A DNA stretch of 64,000 nt from Gymnogyps californianus (Eukaryota > Chordata > Aves > Accipitriformes > Cathartidae). The notes beneath the pieces were generated by a model, which worked only from the letters and a program-made list of their open reading frames with translations, searched no databases and had not been told where the DNA came from. The position numbers and the translations under genes were made by a program. Positions 1 to 14,381 of the stretch are shown one piece after another (position 1 is the stretch's first letter; each line of letters starts with the position of its first letter). The stretch lies in contig NC_059486.1 in the NCBI RefSeq assembly GCF_018139145.2, positions 4,526,001 to 4,590,000 of the forward strand, given 5' to 3'.

Positions 1-1027
1 TAGCTGATTGTGACTACAGCGCTATCACATAGCAAGAGATGTGACCTCTCGGGTAGCAGGTCCCAAGCCCTGACAGATCAGATGTGATATTTACATGAAG
101 AATAGTTTATTGTCTGGATCGAGCAGGCAGGATTTGCTGGAGAAGAAAAACCAGGTGAAAGTCTGGTTTATAGATTTAACTAACAGGGCCCCTTTCTTTG
201 GAATAGGGAAGATTTAAAAAGTCACGTGTCAAAATCATTTTCCCTCTAACGCTGCAGCAGCCCTCAGATCCGAGCATGTTCCTGATGTTCCCCCTCACTC
301 ACATGCACGAACACGGGGAGGCAGGCGGGAGGAGGCAGCTGCACTGACACACTATGGGGTTTGCAAGAACACGATAGCGATTTAGCAGAATGATTAAAAG
401 ATTGCAAACATTTATTAATAGCATTGCTGCTGCAGCAGCTCTGCTGGAGAAGCCTTGCTTCCTCAGGGATGCTCTTACCTCCTGCCCATTCCCTTCCAGA
501 GCTCTAGAAATTGAAAAGTCAGGTTTGGACTCAGTTTCAGTTTAAAGCCACAGCTACGCACAGTACTGCAGACTACTTTATCCCACTACCCAGAGGAGAA
601 GACAGGGGGGAACTTGAGTGTGAGAAAGAAACAAGAGAAGGTACACAGGGCAAAAAGAAAGGATTTTTTCTTTTCAGCTATTGCTTGGCCTTTCTTTTCT
701 TCCCTGTGTTCATCTGCCTTTCTCTCACTGCTCTTCTTTACCCACTCCTTCTCCTCTCCCTTGAGACAGAGCAGCTTTTTGTTCAGTGCATTGGCACTAG
801 ATTCAGATGTGGGTCTACGGTGTCTTTTAAACACTGTATAATAAAATCAGTGAAAGGCAGGTATAAAAGCAGTATTGGAGAAGATCTGCTGAAAGTTCTG
901 CAGAGCAATCCAATTTCCTAACACGAGCACAATCAGTTCTTTTGCAATTCTCATGACTGTGTCATTGTCTCTTCAGATTTTTTTACCTTTAACAATGAGG
1001 AAAGGGAGGAGGCGAGGTGCAATACCA

Positions 1028-1049
1028 CCCCCCACCCCACCCCCCCCCC
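1028..1049. repeat. C-rich tract, potential G-quadruplex on the minus strand
   Basis: Three C-runs of 6, 4 and 10 bases are separated by single A residues and followed by an A-run. The minus strand could fold into a G-quadruplex because the 10-base run can supply two G-tracts. No gene is next to it. Confidence 0.6.
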
Positions 1050-4000
1050 AAAAAAAGGAAAGGGCAATTGGCTGAACAAGAAATCACCTTATACTTCATG
1101 GCTGATCCTGCTGAACAGCAGTAAACACTGTAAATGAGATGGGCAATTCTGATGTTTGACTGCACAGAATCTGAGACATTTTTATCCCACAGACCAGATG
1201 ATGGTGACTGACTGATATAAGTTTGTAACAGGAGGATATTTATCCTACGCATATGGTGACCTCCTCCATATTCCTATCCACAGTGGAATAATCAGTTTCT
1301 TTCACTTTTTTTTAAACTGGGTCCTAAGAGAAACTGAAGTGTCTGGACAGCCTAAAAGGAATAAATTTTTTCTGCTAAGCAACGATGACAGCAGATATGA
1401 ATGCTTGTATCCCCGTCTTTATCTAAAATTCTGCTTGTAGCTGGGTAGGATGACAGCGCACCTCAACCATGGCTTTTCCCATACAGCATAGCCAAGCAAC
1501 TGGACGTGCCATTGGGCATCAGCAGCTGACTACCTGTGCTTGACTTGTTAGTTCCATCAGGAGAATTTTTCTTCTATTCATACACACAATTTAATCATGC
1601 CACTTGGCAATTTAAGAAAAATCTCATTGCATAATCACTACATCTCTGCTTAATGCAGTAGAATAGGCAGAAGGGAAAGTGAGATGGATCCAGTGGATCA
1701 GAAAGGAGAAAAAATATGACAGTGGAAGGATGCAGGAAGGAAAATAGAGTTGAATTATGAGTCCTGCATTATTCTGACCTGAACCTGCTTCGGGTTGATT
1801 TGGCTTTTTTTGAACTGCTTCCCCTATTCCTTGAAGTTTTCAGGTAAAGTATTTCCTTCGTCAGTTTTCAAGCGCGGTGTCCAATTTGGAACTTGACTAG
1901 CATGAATTTTTGTCTATTGCAAGGGGATGTTGCTTATGAAAAACATCTGATTATCTCTGTTCACTTCTGTATACCATGCTCTTCATGGGATGACCTGGGA
2001 AACTACACAACCTGAGAGATAAGGGTAAGCCCCACAGAAAACTTCCTCCCTTAGGATGTTTAAGGGAAGTCTGTATAAATTTCTGGAGAGCTTGGCAGGC
2101 AGCTTCTAGGGCCTTAAAAAGGCCCTATACATTTTCTAGGAAATGAGTATAATACTTTGAATAATCCTAGTTTAAAAGACAGAGAACCCACGTGCAATTG
2201 TAGTTGATACCATGGATGCATTTGGGCTAATTGCTTCTTCACTTTTTGTCTTTAGGAGCTGGAATTCCCTGTGCTCAGAGTAGCCAAAGAATGCCATAGA
2301 TGAGGATGAAACAGACCTGGATGTTGGAGAGGTACCTGGTCTCAGGTGAGAAAGTATATAAATAGGATCCTGCAAACACCAGTTCAACAGAAGGAACTAC
2401 TTTCAGAGATACTTTCTCTCTCTCATTTCTTGTTTGATGATTGCAAATGCAATTGCAATGCAAATTTCATTTGCACTGGTTTCAGTATCTTTAATTTCCA
2501 AGTTCTCTGTGTGTGATAACAAGAGGATGCCTTACAGTCTTGGGACAATTAGGACAGCTGTTGGTGGAATTGTTTTGTTGGTTTTTTTTTCATGTCCTGA
2601 AAGGCTATTTTGGGATGTGTTGGCCTTTACAAATATTTAAAGCAAGAAATTGTATTTCGTCAGTACTTCCCCTGCTCTCATCAGAACCTCAACCCTCACT
2701 AAGGCTCTTGTCTCCCATATACCTCATTTGCTTTTTACTATTTTCTTGCTCATTAATAAAAATATATATTGTACTTCTTAAGTATGGGAACCACCATCCT
2801 CTCTGTTGTGGACTAGTCAGAGTGTAGCCTTTCCCATTAGCATTCCCTCCCTTTGTTAAGACAGATGCTTCCTCTGAGTACACTGGCCCTATCTTTTGAA
2901 ATAATTGGAATTGCGTCTTTGCAAACGAGCAAAGAACTTGCTTTCTTATGTATTGAGATATCTCTCTATGTCCTGTATCTTTTGCTGGCTACTATGTCAG
3001 GTAGAAAGCAGGACAGGGGTCTTTTCAAGGTTTAGGTTCTTCTATGGACTAAGTCCCTTCTGTTTAGAAAAAAAAATCATCAAAGATAAAATATTCCCAG
3101 ACAACATGAATATAGAAATGATGAGGCTGCACATGATGAACTTATAAAATACTGAAGTAGGTAGGTTTTAAAAGTCTATCAGAACAAAGTCATTAACTTT
3201 TAACAGAATGTACTTTGTTGATTTGATGATGAATTAAAAACTGGAGGGAAAATGAAAAGGCAGCTCATGTAAAGCTGCATCATCCTCTGCCTCCATTGAG
3301 ACAACACTGTATCACCTCTGCCGGTAGCAAAAAGTCTGCCAGGCTTTGTCATCGTTTTGCATCACAGCATGACCCAAAAGCAAACATACCCTCTGCTGTC
3401 ACACAGTACAGTGCTGGGGATCACTTGCAAAACTACAGTGGCCATATAGCTGGGGAATATTGCTCTTGTCAGCACTACTGAACGCTGACAAACCGAGGGA
3501 ACTGAAATATATTGCTCTGTTTATTCTGTTTGTCTGGATCTTCATCAACCTTACCAGTTTTCAGTTCCAATAACAGCTATGTGAATTTTATTTTTCAAGA
3601 TTCTACTTGCAAAGGTTTGGCTTCAACTGAACTGTAAGATATTCTTGATTGCCTGTCGTGTTGTCCAGAGCTTGCTTTCTCACACAATGCTTGCAAGAGC
3701 CATGGGTCACAGCCATTAAACGTAGTTTATGGAAAACATACCAGAATCACTTTGATCACATTATCTTAAACTCTCCATTTGAAAGAAATGTAGCACTAGG
3801 ACATTTCCTCACTTCCTATTTCCAAATCTTGCTTTTTTTAATAACAGTAATACTAGCTTCCAGACCCTGCTTGTGTACTTCTTTGTATTTTCCTCCCTAC
3901 CTGATATTACTTCCTTCCTTTTAAGCCACTATTGGTTTAAATTATTTCCCCTACCATAAGTACTCACTCCCAACCCCTCCAATCTCTGCTAATCACAGCA

Positions 4001-7000
4001 AATTGGTATGTTTGTCTCAGCTACGACTTGTGCTTTACTTACTTACATAGGTGTTTATCCTAAAGTTCATGAAACATCTATCTTTATTGTCTTAGGCTTG
4101 AGAAAGGATGTTTCAGGAGAGCTCCCTTTGCCTCTGAATAAAGCCCACATGCACAAAACAAATCCTCGCTAGAATTCCTTTACTCTGGGCACCTGACGTC
4201 GTATGCAAGTTCAGGAAATCACACCAGGGAACACTCTGCTTTCCTGCAACAGGACTAGAAGAGATACAGCTGTCTATCAGCTCTGCGCATTGTCTTGCTT
4301 AGAAGAGGATGTGGGTCCTGGGTGAATTTCTCTCACAATGGAATAAGCAAATCTAAGTCTGACTTTTCTTGTTAAAATTCTCATGTTCTTTCCTCATAGG
4401 AAATACAGACATGTGCCTAGTAGCACACGTCACCTAGAGGTGAGGGATTGTCAGCTCACCTGCTTGTTGCTGTGTCCACTCACTGAACAATGTCACCAAA
4501 TCTTGGTAAGGAGAAGTTCTTTGTAAGTGGAATGAGAGGTTCACTTTTAGAGAACTGCTCAATCATTTCCATAACAAACCAATTAATGGGTTAGAAGGTC
4601 CAGCTGAAAACCAGTGTGGCATGGATAATGGTGTGGACAGAGGGGGCTGAAGTGCCGGTGTCAGTTTCTAAGCGCTCTTGATGGATTTTACGTTATTCAC
4701 GAAGTGATGTGGCTTTCGGGTGCTTATAAGTAATGAGTAGAGCTAGTTTGTTTTGTGTCCCTGTCCCCCAAGGCCACTGCCCTTTGAGAGAGAACAATGT
4801 GTACCACTGCTTTTGGCAGCCACGCTCCCAACCTGACGCAGTCAGTTTGGGGGGGCCACGGAGCCGGCAGAGATGACTCATTCCGCCTCAGTGGCTCATT
4901 GAGGAGCTGCAGGGAGAAGCTATTTATAACCAGACCTTTCAGGTTCAGTGCAGCAGCATCTTCAGCAGGAGGAGGGGGACAGGAATGAGGATGGTACATA
5001 AGACTTCTCAGATACAGATCAACCCCTACCCCAGTATTGTCCCTAGAGCCACATAGCCACCAGCTGACTTCAGCCAGCCCTTTTTCCCAAGCCTTTTGCT
5101 CAGCTGTCTGGGTGCTCTGGTCCTGGTGTAAGATTCTGCTGATAACTCATCAGCTTCTCAAAGAGCAGGGAGACAACTGTGAATATCATCAGTGTGAACA
5201 AAACACAAACTCTTTCTACTGTAGCTGCTAAGCCGAAGCTTGCTGATTCTTTCTGACCCATGGGCATAGCATTATCACCTTATCTTTTCTTTGTGTCCAT
5301 GTTTATCCCTGGCTTGCCATTAAGATGAGCTCTTTTCATGGGTGTTTTCAAACAGTCTTTATGCTGCCAGCAAATCCCATTTAAACTTCCTGAGGTTTCT
5401 CTTATATACAAGCTAACACTATAATTTAGAAAACTGTAGTTGTTTTCCAATCTTGCTGTGGACTCATTTCATCTTTAGGTGCTTCCATGCCTCCATATGT
5501 GAAACAGAGATAATGATACCTCCTGGGTTAAGCACAGTGTGATCTACAGCTATGAAACACAACCTAAGTGGTAGTATTATTACCAGAGAGAGTCACAGAA
5601 CAATAGGAAAGCATATTACACAACAGTAGAAGACAGCATGTGTTAAAGAAAATATTTACTACGAACACATACATCTTTGTATCTAGGTAACTGTGGCCTT
5701 TATCTTGAAGCATATTAGCATACATTAAAATTATTGAATTTTATGTTAAACTAGACTTCTTCAAGTTGTCTGTTCTTTTAACTGGTTTTTGAATTCAAAG
5801 CCTGACGGCACCAGGGATCCTGTTGTGTGAATGCTTACCTTGTTCTTGTTCTACCTCTGCCCTATTCTTAAACCAATTTGCGTGTCTGGAACTGAGCTGC
5901 GGTTAGATGGCTCCTTGGCTCCTGTCATTCTGTTCATTCTTCCCATAGGTTAAATGCTGCATATTTGGCTCTTCATCTTCTCTTTTTCTTCTCTCTGCTT
6001 CTTTCTTCCTATCCCTTCTTCACTAAGTAGACAATCGACTCCGCAGTATACGACTGGTGTACAGTTTGATGAGTATAAAGTCTCAGCACGTTGTTAAGGC
6101 CATTTGGTAGATCCGTAGGTTTCTTTGGTGTTCTCTCTTTTGGCTGTCTTGCATCACTGTGCTATGGACCCAGAGGTATACTGGCCTTTTTTACCGTGGG
6201 TTGTATTTATTATCTTCATACGGAAGCTGTACTATAAATAATTCTTGCCTTCAGTTTTGGGAACCAACTAAAGGGGAAATCTACCCTGCATAAACCAAAC
6301 AGTGCTGCGACGATAATTTCTTTCTCGAAGCCCAGTTATAAGACTGCAGAGATTTGTGAATGTGAGACATACTTTATATGCTTCAGTTCATAATCTGGCC
6401 TGGAGGTGGCCTCTGCACAGTAGCCCCAACTCTCCCTAGCTGCCACATTATTTTCCTGAATCTCAGCTTTGTTTTGGAAGAAGTAGACCTCTGGCTCTTA
6501 TGGTTGCAAATCAGCCTCTGAAACATCAATAAAATGTAGCTGGTGCAGAGATATTTGTATTGGTATTGAGAGAAAGAGACCATATTTCAGGGACGTGGAA
6601 TGTCGTGTTTATGTTTTTTGAGTGATAAACTAAGATGTGCAGTGATTACAATTATAATGTCAACTTTGCTCCTTGTCTCTTTCTTCAGCAAATTTTACAC
6701 AGTAGATAAAATGGTTCTTAGAGCTGTTGGTTTATCCTTTCAGCAGCTGCCTTGTCTTCCCTTTGGCACCTTAGGCACCTGTGAGTACAGTGTATGTAGT
6801 GCAGCTGGCTCCCCTGCAAGTCTCACCACCTCCCCTTTGCCCGAGGCTTGCAACATTCTTGAGCAGACCCCTGGAAGGGGATCCCAAGGATGGGCGCCAT
6901 GGCCAGAGAGCGCACAAGAAGATGTGTCCAGATTTGGCTCCATGAACACAGAACTGAGAGAGCTTGGAGAGGAAACCAAGAGTGTGCATACATGTCAGAA

Positions 7001-9793
7001 ACTGAAAGGATTTACCTCTCTGCATTTCCAATTGCTTGTTTTCTATCTGGGGAAAATCCCTTTTGACAGCCCAGGCGGTGAGCTTCTAATTCCTGTCTCC
7101 GGCTCATTTTTCACTTCAATCCCTCAGCGAACGGATTTTAATGCTTGATGGATTCAAACGAAATTATTTCCGTTCCTGTGGCTTTGCAAAAGCCTCTAGG
7201 GTGTGTGTGTGTGCGCGCAGGGGAGGAGGGATGGGGCTTGTTTTCGTTACACTCCAGTAAGCCTCCTCTCCAAGGGAAACGTATTTCATTTCTTCATTTA
7301 GGGCTTTCTGGCTGATGATTCCTTCCATGCTGTCCTCCTGGCTCTTGGGTCACAGGAGGACCTGTAAAAGATTTGCTCTTCTGAGGGGTACAGGATGCAA
7401 TGTTCCAGATCAGTGTTTCTGCTGCAAGTGGGGATTCAAATAATATGACCAGACTGTGCTTCCAGGAATAGCACTGGATTGAGGGAAACAACTGTGGGAA
7501 AACTTTCATATTCCCCAGCTCTAGCTGGGAGTGAGACAACACCACAGGCTGAGAGAGGGGGTTAGTGACTGAAGTGCTGTCTGGGTAATCAGCAGTCTTT
7601 AGCATTGACATCTTGTTTGAACATGTGTACAATTCACCATACTGCTATTGTAATGGACAGGTATTGCTTTTTATTACAATTTCCAGCCTCTCCTGCCAGC
7701 AGAAATCACTGTAGGGAACTGTGCAAGGGCTCTGCTTGCATAGCATTTAGTAATCAATCAGAATTTCAGCTGCTCAGTCACCATGTGTTTCTGCTGAGCT
7801 TCTTCCACGGAGTTCCTGTGTCTGGGAGGCTAAACTATTTAATTGCTCAATATCTCACCCTTCTATCCAAGCCAAATCCTCATCAAAATTAACAAAGCAA
7901 TCGTTCTATGATACATGGCTCCAATAAATACTTATAACCAGCATGCTAAAGATCTTCGTTATTCTCTGAAGGATTTAGAGTGTAGCATGAAGTTGATGAT
8001 GTCTCTCAATGTCTAAAACTACTGTTGTTAGGGTGTGCTAAGCCCACTTGGTGATACCATATCTAGATTAAGTTGTTTCAACTTATTATAACTGCTGCCA
8101 AGCTGTCACTTGCTCAGGCAAGGAAAAAATCTTGTTCATGGAGTGGGAAATGTATTGTGTGTTCCTCTTCAGCATATGCCTGTCTTCTAGGACAATCTCC
8201 TATGTCCACAGCCTCCTGTGAATATTTGTTTAGAGCTATTGAATTTCATCATAAATGTGTATCGTGTCGTGCTTATAAAGCTGGTGGATCCAGGGACTAC
8301 AAGGTGTAGCTTGCGAGTTTGTTCTGTTTTATCTCTCTCTTTATATTATTTCAAAACCCCAGTTCCTCTAACTTCAGCTTTTTTCAGTATAAGTATTTTA
8401 ACTCTCATTTTTTGTTTTGTTAAATACATTGTCTACAGGTGAGAAGCCTTACTTTATTAGTGTGGTTTTCTAATATGTTGCGTCAGAGACTATTAGCTTG
8501 CATTATAAATACTCAAAATTATACATAAAGCATACATTGAAGTTTTAGTTGTAAATACAGTAATAGCATTTCAGAAATTATTTATTTTATCTAGTGAATA
8601 TATTCTTGCTTGTAACTGTATATTTATTTCAACCTTGTCGATAATCCCCAAGCTTTTAAGGCAGGGACAGTAAATTGAAGTGTTAATGAACTTTGGAGCT
8701 TCATTAATAAAATCATGCTAAGTCTGTTAGGTAGAAGAGGACACTAATTTATGAACCAGTAGATACTGACTAGCCTAAAAGCTTCAGCTAATTGTTACAG
8801 CAATGGTATAGGCAAGTCTCCTTTTACATATCTTTAGATTGTAAAAAATAAATAAATCTAATTGACATTTTCCAAAGGATCAATAAGACATTGAATTAAA
8901 TGTGAGTAAAAAGAGAGTTCTTAAATTTCTATCTTGTCTTTCTGCTGGAAAATGTGGAGATTTTACTGCAGAAGTAACTGGTTCATTAACCTTGTGCTTT
9001 GTCACCACAGAAAGGAAGTAGACAGATATTTGGAAAAGGTGTTTTTTAAATACTCTCTTGTTTCAGCCAATGTTCTGGATTAGTTGTGTAGTATTAATAA
9101 TGTTTATTAATATTTTTGTTCAACATTTTCCTAAGTCACCAGTGTTCCTTTTGCCAAAGGCGTGAGTTGTGAATCCAGCTGGATACCCATTGGATTTACT
9201 TCCTGCAGATCAAATTATCTAATATTAAATACATATTAGCATCTGACTGCACCAGTTTTATCAACAGCATTTGCCAATAACTGATAACTTTTTTTAATAC
9301 TGGTTTCCACCCCATTGTTGGAGTGAGGATAATGGAGACTAGAAGTTATCTATAGTGACAGAATACAGTGTCAGTACCACTGAGAAAGCATCATGTTGGC
9401 TTTTTTCTTTCACTTGTTATGTCTTTTACTTAGCTGGCGACTCTGAGACCAATAAGCCTTTCCTGCATTGGAAAGTCTTAGAGATAAGGCTGGCGTCTTT
9501 CAGCTGGAAAATCAGTATCAAGCTTTTCTTTGTATTCCGTGTTGTACCAGCCTTCCTACGTGTGCTGCCATTTGCTCAAGTCTAGGGCTTGCTGTGCCTT
9601 TGGCACAGTAAACAATACTCCTAGCCACTGCCCTTAACTGTTTTTCAGTCTCCTATTTAGTCATATATCTAGTCTCTATAATGCTTTAATGGTGACAGCC
9701 TTATCAGTGTAATCTCTGAATTTAACTGGATATCCCTTGCTCTCTCTGTTGTTTTTTTGTTGCACATAAGACTTCTTCTAGCATCATACTCAC

Positions 9794-10024
9794 CTGTGTG
9801 CCATTGTCCAATTTAATAAATGTTTCACTTCCTTTCAAGCTGATAACATGTTCATTTATCACTGCAACACTGAGCTTTCCTCCTATGAACAGTTTACCTG
9901 AGATAGCAATGCAATGATCTTGTCCGTGTCGTGCAAGCTCTGCTGCTGCTTGCAAAATTTGCAAAGCTGATCCATGACATTTCTTGCATCTTCTCCCATA
10001 TGCCAAGTATTTTCTCGGTCCATC
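9794..10024 (-). other. Candidate exon on the minus strand (unproven)
   Basis: The minus-strand frame from 10024 down to 9794 is open for exactly 77 codons (231 nt). It is preceded by CAG at the 5' edge and ends with CAG followed by GTGAGT, a near-consensus splice donor. Both edges would be phase 0. The peptide includes YGRRCKKCHGSAL near its start and KGSETFIKLDNGTQ at its end; I do not recognise the family. The acceptor has a poor polypyrimidine tract, which argues against it. A second frame over the same bases is also open for more than 40 codons. It may be a chance frame or a decayed pseudogene fragment. Confidence 0.2.
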
Positions 10025-11496
10025 CTGATTGTCATAGTGTGTGTGTGATTCTACATGATTTTATCTTTGAGTTTAATATGCTTTTCTCTCTCAGATCTCT
10101 TGCATGGTGTATTTTGTGTTTTCATTGTGTTGAGATCTGACTTGCACTTAATTCTGGACTGGATGATTGCCATAGGCTGGTTCTTTGACCTTCTATCAGT
10201 CTTGAAAATTTTGAGGGAAAACCAATTCCCTAATAAGAGAACAGACCATAATTTGAATTTTCAGCAAAAATCTCAGGAGACACACGCCTTAGTAATCTTT
10301 GAAAAGGTAAGAATCAGCCAGGCACATGCATTTCTTCAGTTCCACTTTCCTGTCTTATATTTGCCTAAAAAAACCCCATCTTTACATTTCATTTTTATGT
10401 GAAGTGCAGTATCTCATAATGTATATGGATTTCTAAGGGGTTTTCACTGCCAGAATTGACTTAAACATGTCAAGTGCATCAAAATTGAGTATTAAGAAAA
10501 ATAAAGCTTCTGATTGATTGTCTTTTTACTGGTATACATGGCTTTTAGATAAACATGGATTTCTAGCACATACACATGCAATTTAATATTTTCCCAATAG
10601 CCTTCTGTATTTCCAGACTTTCAGCTCTTCTGGGCATCTTGGTAGCTTCTTCTTTTCCATTCAAGTTACACTCTTTGGCATCTTTTTACTCCTGATACCA
10701 TATGGCATTCCTTAATCCCTCTGCACCCAAACTGCTTTAAAAGTTATGCCTTATTAATGACACATTTCCAGCTGTCTCTGCTTAACAGAACGAAGGCTTT
10801 TGCTATGTCCCTGTTCCTGAGCCTGGGCAACTGAACCGCTTACAGTTACCAGGGCTATGGCTTGGGAGGGAACACGCTCCAGGCACGGTCCCTGCAGTAG
10901 AAGGCATAGTGTGGGAATGGTACATTGGCAGAGAGGGTCAGTCCCCAGGTTTTTCCAAAAGGAGGCTACCTCATAAGTAAGAAGTATATTCAAAATGCAG
11001 TCAATACTATTTGCCTGATTACAGTGTATTACAAAATGATATTTCTGTAGAACAGAATGAAACTATCAGAGTAATTGTTCCCACAAGAATCACAGGGAAA
11101 TGGCCTGGGCTCTTAAAGGAAATACCCTTTAGGGCACTTCCTTGAAGAGATTGTTTTTGAACAAAAGAATCAATCTCCAGAAAATAAATCTAATAAACCC
11201 CACTTTGTTTACGTAGCATTGAGCCCTGTGAGCTTTCATGCTAATTCCTCTTGGCCAGTGCACAGGTGTAAGGAGCTGACATCGCTGCTGAATGACAAAT
11301 GCACGGAGTGTGAATGCTGTTCTCACATGCTCTTCCCAGGAAAGCCAGTAGAGCTGCAAGGGTGTAAATGAGCAGATGCTTTTCCCCTCTTGTAGGGACA
11401 CCTGCTGTCAGAGGGCACATTGCTGAGCGAGAGAAGCTCTAGGCTGCACCCCTAGTTTCTCGTCTTTTGCTTCTGTGGATTGCAATCTCTGCACAA

Positions 11497-11540
11497 GTTG
11501 TTGTTGCTGCTGCTATTATTATTATTATCATCATCATTTA
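11497..11540. repeat. Compound trinucleotide microsatellite
   Basis: A run of GTT, GCT, ATT and ATC triplets lies in AT-rich non-coding DNA. There is no frame evidence that it is coding. Confidence 0.8.
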
Positions 11541-14365
11541 TTAATATTTTTCTTATGTGACGCTGCAGATCTACTCCCCTCCCTCCACGATGCTGTTTCT
11601 GCCAGAGCCTTTTCTGCCTTTGATCACAGCCAAGAAGATGGCTTTGACATTGTATGTATTCGCCTAGCCCACTGCAAAGTCCTAATCCTTCTAATAGCTG
11701 GAGGTTTTCAGTTTAAGTCTTTTATTAATATTCCATCTTAATTGTAAAGCACTTCAGTGATATCCAAAAGCCTGTCTTACATAACAGCCTTATCCACACT
11801 TGAGTCCTTCCGAGCTGGAGTGTCAGGAAAAACCTCTGTTTGATCTGCCTAGTTTGTCATTAGTCCTCATGCCTTTAATGCACAAACCCATTAGAAATGA
11901 ACAATACGTTTCAAATGTCTAAGCTCAGTCAATGTATAATTTAAAGTATTTGATATTATTAGAAGGAGTATGACTTGCTGTCATGTACAGATTTAAGTGA
12001 TGTAGTTAGCAAAGTCTCTATAAAGTCTTCTAGGAGCCTTGTTTGCAGCTCTAAATCATCTGGAAAGTGAAAGAAGCTATAGGAAATGGAGATAATTAAG
12101 ACATTTCATAAAGTGCCAGTGTTGATAAGATCCTACTATGCATTAGGTTTTTCTCAGCTGGGTAAATAGATGAGAACACCTGGAAACTGGGAACTACTTG
12201 TTTCCTCACTGTGGATATCCCAGAAAGTCACTGAAAAGGAAGAAAGGAGAGGCGTTTTTGCTAATCAATAAGTCATCTTTTTGAAGTATGCTTCTTAAGA
12301 TTTTAATTCATTGCAGATGATAATCCCCTTTCCTCTTATACTGCTTCAGCTATTTCAGGCAATTGCCAGCTTTTCCCAATGTTTATATATTTTAGTAAAG
12401 ACTAGGAGTGAGCCTTAAAACTAACAAACTGGCATGTTTAGAATATGAACCTTCATGTTTACTTGTCTTAAGGAGATTTTCTTCAGGAGATTGATTCAGC
12501 TCAGACACATATTGTTCAGACTGAACAAAGCCCAAAGAGTAAACAGAGAGCCTTCCTGGTAAACTAATGCAGGAAACAAACAGTTTTAATACAGCTTGAT
12601 GTTATTAATAAGCAGATAAAGGGGAGGTGTGAACTTGAGCTTCAGACAGCAAATATGAACCTCTCCTTAAATCCCGCTTCAAAAGATAAAGAACATACCA
12701 GCACGTGTCTGCAGTTTGCATTTAGAAGTCATATCCAGAAGCAGAAGATTTCTGTTTTCTCCAGCTTCCGTACATGCTGCGTTAAATGATTTTTAGAAGC
12801 CTGCAACACTTTCTACTTTGTATCTGAACAGAAATTTTTAAATCCAAAGACCTGAGAATACCTTTGGAAAGCAGGCGTTACTGTCTGTGCTTCACATGGA
12901 AAGAAACTAAGGCATAGTGCAATAAAGCTCAGATCCTTGTAGGTACTCTTCACTGTGGGGGAAGATGTCAGAATTTAGCATTCAGTGATTCAAACAAAAT
13001 CACAGGCAGTCAGAGTGGTCATTAGCTCTCATTTTGACACCCAGCTCCCTGCTTATACACTAGTGTATGCTGCCTACCTGAAAACTGCAAAGCTGATTTT
13101 TGCCACTGCATGAGATAAAACTACTCATTCTGTATGAGTTAATTTGATCCTTTAATAACTATGAAATAGAAATGCTTCTCTAGATGTTCAACAGGATTTG
13201 TTGGAAATTACTGAAAACCTACATTATTCAAAATAACTTGATAATTGTACTAATGAGATGTTGTTAGATCAACTACCAAAATGTAGCACCTCTCTGAAAT
13301 GAGGCATAAAAAGCATTTTGCAACTTATTTGTAAATTGACAAATTACTTTATCTGAAATTGAAGGGTAATTTAGGCAGAATGTAACTACCTAAGCTGTAA
13401 TTTGTTCAGGACATCAGGTCTTTTATTAAATTCTTGCAAAAAAAATTAGATCTCCAAGATTAGGAATCCTCAGTGCCTTTGTTTAATTTCTTGTGCCAGT
13501 GACACTGGTAGCAGCATCTTGGCCCCTCTCTCTCTGCTATCCTGCAGACTCAGCAGGGAGGTGGGCATGTTTGCACAGGAATTTTGAGCAGCGATGCTAC
13601 TGAAACAAGGTGTCCTTCCTCCACTGGCCACATGTTCCTGACCCTCTTCTCTTGTGTCAGTACTAGGACTATAATTTTTCATCTGAAAGGGACTACTGGC
13701 TGTTAATAGAAACCTGACCATATTTTGCAACTCATACAGCTTCCCTTCTGGTTACAAGCCAGATATGCCAAACCCTGTCTCTCCCTGGAGCTATATTCTA
13801 CCAGAACTGTGCTGGTTATGTACCACTATCAGTGTACATTACATAAAATATTTGAGAGAGAGCAGCTCTATGGAGAGAGAACAGCTGCCCTGGAGATAAT
13901 GAGTGATTCACTCCAGCCGATCCCAAATGAATTTCAACTCACTGTAGTTATTTCATACTCTTGCTTGTTTGTTGTATAACTGAGTTGTTTCATGATGGTA
14001 GCTCATCTTTTAGTTGGTGGTAGTGAAAGGGTCAAAGGATGAAAAGCAGCAGCTACTTTTATTCTGATTTCCCAGGTGCATCAATAGTGACAGAATAAAA
14101 TATGAGGAGTGATATATCATAATCTTGATACACTGTAATACCCTTCCGATTGGAAAGTAACCCTCTCCCAAAATAAACACAAGAGGTTTTCTTTGCCGGG
14201 AGACTGGCCAGAGATCAGGCTGCCAGGCAATGAGCAAGCAATAGCAATTTATTCATCCTTGTCCCCAAACTACTTCCAACCCAGACCACAAGTATCTGGC
14301 CTTCAGTGCTGTTCTCTTTCCCTCCCATTCCCTGAACTAATTCTTTAGGCAGTTGATAAATAACC

Positions 14366-14381
14366 TTTTTTTTTTTTTTTT
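14366..14381. repeat. Poly-T run
   Basis: A run of 16 T residues. No adjacent 3' end of a retrotransposon or target-site duplication was recognised, so I record it only as a homopolymer. Confidence 0.8.

Noticed and set aside
6600..7148. 182-codon frame in the left flank
   Set aside because: No similarity to any family I know; likely chance.
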